This document shows positions 35,651 through 38,757 of a stretch of DNA of 38,757 nt, in pieces. Source of the stretch: a bacterium (lineage in GTDB: Bacteria > Actinomycetota > Acidimicrobiia > Spongiisociales > ZC4RG35); NCBI GenBank assembly GCA_024641285.1, contig JAHEDH010000014.1, positions 1 to 38,757 of the forward strand, written 5' to 3'. Both the position numbers and the translations under genes were made by a program. Under the pieces are notes generated by a model. It did not search any database. It saw only the letters and a program-made list of their open reading frames with translations, and was not told the DNA's origin. How positions within the stretch are numbered: position 1 is the stretch's first letter; the number at the start of each line of letters is the position of its first letter.

Positions 35651-37713
35651 CGGTCGCCCCATGACAGCGTGAAGGCGGTCGGCGACATGGGCAGCTCCAC
35701 GAATCCGCCCTCGAACTCCGGTTTGTTGGCTCCGACCCGGAGGATGACGTTGCCGGCCGGGTCGATGAACCGCCCATCGAGGTCCTCGCCGATCTGCACG
35801 TCGACGAGAGCACCCGACACCCAGTCCCAGGCCTGCTGCCCCAACTGGCCTGCTCCGAAACGATCGATCCAGTCGAGCCGCGCCGACGTCACCTCGACAG
35901 GCAGCCGGTAGCCGAGCCACATCTCGTCGGTGCTCACGAACTCGAATCCCGGGCCGCCCGAAGGTTCGACGAATCCGCTCCCGATGCCCAGGAGGGATCC
36001 CCCCTGCGAACCGCCGGAGCCGGCCTGGCCGGCCATCGGCACGATGACGAGGGCATTGCCCTCGCTCGAAACGGGTTGGCCGTCGAGCGTGACGCTGGGC
36101 TGGAAGTCCTCCGAGAACCCGAAGACGAAACGGTCCAACGACCCCTCGAAGGCGAACTGGGCTGCGTTGCCGAGCGGAGAGATGATGCGCCACGCCCTGT
36201 CGTCGAACAAGCCCAGCTGATTGATGACGGCATCGCCCAGGAAGAACCCGAACTCGGTGTCGAGGCCCTGTCCTTGGCCGGCGCGCTTCAGGTCCAGCCT
36301 GACGGTCGATCCGGGCATGAGCGTCACGTCCGCAGTGGTGATCGTCCCGTGGTCGTACACACCCCATGCCCAGTAGCTGAGCTCGCCGTTGTTGGTGACG
36401 TCGACGGCAGTGTCTCCAGAGTCGTCTGCGGTCAGCAGCGTCGTCGACGGCGGCCCGATCGCGTTGGCGCCTGCGAAGCCGAGTTGCTGGAGATCGAACC
36501 TGACGTCTTTGCCGACGACCTGGCCGGACGCGGTGGCGATCGGTCGCCCGACCTCGTCGAAGCGATTGCCCAGCGTTGCCGGGTAGACGATCTCGGCGTC
36601 CGCGAATCCGAGCGAATACGACCCTTCCTTGCCGACCGCGAGCACGACGGCCGTTCTCTCGACCGGTTCCTCCCCGCCGATCATGACGGTGGCGTGGGTG
36701 ATCCCGGCATCCTCGAGGCGCTGGCCGCCGACCACCCAGAACACTCCCAGGGAGGCGAGGCTGATCGCCGGGATGGTGAGCCATGCCCAGTCACGGCGAC
36801 GCAGCCGACGCAACACGAGGAAGTTGACCGGGCCGATCAGCACCGTGTATCCGACGAGTGCGCCGAAGAGCCATGGCAGTTCGGGCACTCCACCGCTTCC
36901 GGCATTGGTGGCGGCGTCGGACAGCCCCTGGTCGGGCGATTGCCAGAACTCCAACGGGGCGCTCCCCCGTGCTCGTGCGATGAGGAGCTCGCCATACGTC
37001 GCGACGTCGGCGATCGAATCGACGACCAGGATTTCGCCATCGTCGAGCCGGAATCGGTCGACATCGCCGCTCGACACCCCGATCGCCTCCAAAGGAGCAG
37101 ACTGTTCGGTCACCAACACCCCGCCGGCCTCGACGAAACTCAGCTCGCGTTCGCCGAACGCACGACTCACGAAGTAGTCCAGGACCCCGATCGGCTGATC
37201 GTCCGTCACTTCCAGCGCGACGATGTCGCGGTCGACGATCGGCGTTCGAAGCTGGTCGAGCTCGTTTCGCGGCCCTCCGGATGTCACGCCGACGAGGACC
37301 TCGTCCACCGGATACCTCGGTGTGACTCTGGCTGTCTCGAGCCGATCGCCTTCGGCGTCGAGGACGTCGACGCGGATCGCCCCGCTCGAATTCGGCGGAG
37401 GCATGGTCAGAACGAACCGCTTGGTCGTGCCGGCAGGGATCTGCGCCGCCGTCGCCACGACGATCGAGCCCATCGTCGCCTGGATGGTTCCATCGAACAG
37501 GACGTCGGAGGTCACGGTGATGAGGAGATCGTACGGCTCACGCGGCTGGATCCAGCCGTCGATACCGGTCGCCACGTCGATCTCGATGGTCGACTGGGCG
37601 GCTGCGGGAACTGCGCCGAACGCGAGCCCACAGGTCAGCGCGAGCAGGGCGAGCTGTCGTTGGGCAGTGTGCACACTGCAGAGACGTAGGCCGGCCGCCG
37701 AAGGTTCCCGCAT
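35647..37713 (-). CDS. Secreted/membrane-anchored protein of ABC exporter operon, unknown function
   Basis: Signal peptide-like N-terminus (LALLALTCGLAFGAVPAAAQ), long extracytoplasmic domain, internal TM segments; overlaps the ATPase start. Confidence 0.75.
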   Translation of the reverse strand: MREPSAAGLRLCSVHTAQRQLALLALTCGLAFGAVPAAAQSTIEIDVATGIDGWIQPREPYDLLITVTSDVLFDGTIQATMGSIVVATAAQIPAGTTKRFVLTMPPPNSSGAIRVDVLDAEGDRLETARVTPRYPVDEVLVGVTSGGPRNELDQLRTPIVDRDIVALEVTDDQPIGVLDYFVSRAFGERELSFVEAGGVLVTEQSAPLEAIGVSSGDVDRFRLDDGEILVVDSIADVATYGELLIARARGSAPLEFWQSPDQGLSDAATNAGSGGVPELPWLFGALVGYTVLIGPVNFLVLRRLRRRDWAWLTIPAISLASLGVFWVVGGQRLEDAGITHATVMIGGEEPVERTAVVLAVGKEGSYSLGFADAEIVYPATLGNRFDEVGRPIATASGQVVGKDVRFDLQQLGFAGANAIGPPSTTLLTADDSGDTAVDVTNNGELSYWAWGVYDHGTITTADVTLMPGSTVRLDLKRAGQGQGLDTEFGFFLGDAVINQLGLFDDRAWRIISPLGNAAQFAFEGSLDRFVFGFSEDFQPSVTLDGQPVSSEGNALVIVPMAGQAGSGGSQGGSLLGIGSGFVEPSGGPGFEFVSTDEMWLGYRLPVEVTSARLDWIDRFGAGQLGQQAWDWVSGALVDVQIGEDLDGRFIDPAGNVILRVGANKPEFEGGFVELPMSPTAFTLSWGDR

Positions 37714-37725
37714 CGTCTGGACGCT

Positions 37726-37743
37726 ACCCGTCAGGAGACGGGT
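37726..37743. terminator. Possible hairpin between the Fe-S gene and the exporter operon
   Basis: ACCCGTC-AGGA-GACGGGT perfect 7-bp stem; no clear U-tract. Confidence 0.3.
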
Positions 37744-37782
37744 TCAGTTGGAGGCGCACCGGTGACGCTGCGCCCTCGAGCG

Positions 37783-38403
37783 CTATTTCTTGGCGGCCTG
37801 GTAGTAGGGATCGCTCCCGGATGCGTGATCGGTCACGTCGATCACACCCGAGAGATCCGGGATGGCCTCCATGAGGATCCGTTCGATGCCCTGTCGGAGC
37901 GTGACCTGGGCCATGCCGCAACCCTGGCAACCGCCCATGAGCTTGAGGTAGGCGATCGTCCCATCGACCGACACCAACTCGGCGCCGCCCCCGTGTGAGG
38001 CGATCGCAGGATTGACCTGCTGTTCGAGCACGGTCTGGATCTGGTCGGCGAGCGGCCCGGTGAGATCCCCCTGCGGTGCGGCGATCGTCGGGGTGGCCGG
38101 TGTGTTGGGGTTGTTCATGGCGAGACCTTCGTCCGAAAGGGACAGGCTCGCACCCTCGAGCTTCTCGATGTCTTCGGCCCTGACGATCACGGCGAGCGTG
38201 TCGTGACGCTCGATCACCTGGCTGTCGGCGACGTCCGCAACGGGGACGAAGCTCAAGTCGTAGGTGAACTGACCGGCGCGGATACCGGTGACCTCGATGT
38301 ACAGGCCGTACTCCTCCTCGCCCGGCTCCTGGCCGGCGAGGTTGGTGATCATCTCGATCGCGTCGGCGGCCAGAGTGAGGACGGTGGGTTCTGAATCAGA
38401 CAT
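37783..38403 (-). CDS. nfuA: Fe-S biogenesis protein, HesB/IscA-like plus NifU C-terminal domain (NfuA-like)
   Basis: NPAIASHGGGAELVSVDGTIAYLKLMGGCQGCGMAQVTLRQGIE: NifU-like CxxC; degenerate HesB-like N-terminus. Confidence 0.9.
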   Translation of the reverse strand: MSDSEPTVLTLAADAIEMITNLAGQEPGEEEYGLYIEVTGIRAGQFTYDLSFVPVADVADSQVIERHDTLAVIVRAEDIEKLEGASLSLSDEGLAMNNPNTPATPTIAAPQGDLTGPLADQIQTVLEQQVNPAIASHGGGAELVSVDGTIAYLKLMGGCQGCGMAQVTLRQGIERILMEAIPDLSGVIDVTDHASGSDPYYQAAKK

Positions 38404-38452
38404 GGGCTCACAGCCTACCGCTGATCCCCGGCATTGAGATACCCTCGCCACG

Positions 38453-38757
38453 ATGGGATCGCGAGTCGTGGTGGTGTTGCCGACCGAGAGCTATCGCGCT
38501 GCCGACTTCGTCGAGGCCGCCGATGCCATCGGGGTGGACCTCGCCGTGGCGTCCGAGCAACCCATGCCGTTGCTCGCCGACGATCGACAGGTCGTCATCG
38601 ACTGCGACGATCCGGAGGGCTCCGCCCAGCGGGTCGCAGACCTCGCAGCGAACACGCCGATCGATGCGATCATCGCGGCCGATGACGCCGGGGTGGAGAT
38701 CGCCGCCCGGGCATCAGAGCTCATCGGCCTGCCCTCGAGCCCGCTGGCCGCCGTCCA
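38453..38757 (+). CDS. Probable ATP-grasp carboxylate ligase, N-terminal part, truncated by window end
   Basis: MGSRVVVVLPTESYRAADFVEAADAIGVDLAVASE...IDAIIAADDAGVEIAARASELIGLPSSPLAAV resembles ATP-grasp pre-domains. Confidence 0.7.
   Translation, partial: MGSRVVVVLPTESYRAADFVEAADAIGVDLAVASEQPMPLLADDRQVVIDCDDPEGSAQRVADLAANTPIDAIIAADDAGVEIAARASELIGLPSSPLAAV

Overview
This is a high-GC bacterial chromosomal window of about 38.8 kb, almost fully coding. Lineage cannot be set from sequence alone; gene style suggests Actinomycetota, possibly Acidimicrobiia-like. Left to right it holds: the 3' end of a PlsB-like glycerol-3-phosphate acyltransferase; a DUF456 protein; a five-gene minus-strand ABC-2 exporter operon with its own winged-helix regulator; a radical SAM protein; an alpha/beta hydrolase; aceE; a membrane HD-GYP protein with a Thr-rich stalk and an Ig/cadherin-like C-terminus; XdhC and MogA/MoaB genes; a Gfo/Idh/MocA + aldo-keto reductase + SsuD-like monooxygenase + sugar ABC transporter region; DUF429 and Mug-type glycosylase genes; an eight-gene overlapping operon (ABC exporter, MoxR, DUF58, two vWA/Bat proteins); a NifU/HesB-type Fe-S protein; and the start of a probable ATP-grasp protein. 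Two observations stand out. (1) The radical SAM ORF appears truncated at an in-frame TGA. Read-through gives ...TEPWFC-U-AEPTERQFGAL*, the C-U-A-E-P tail of the CUAEP/CCAEP radical SAM selenoprotein family, and a perfect 7-bp hairpin with an AGUUC loop begins 12 nt after the UGA, as expected for a bacterial SECIS. (2) An SsuD-like FMN monooxygenase is translationally coupled to an aldo-keto reductase, next to a Gfo/Idh/MocA protein and a sugar ABC transporter. This resembles the oxidative desulfonation (sulfo-SMO) logic for sulfoquinovose, possibly with an NAD+-dependent glycosidase. No searches were run; functional names come from reading motifs.
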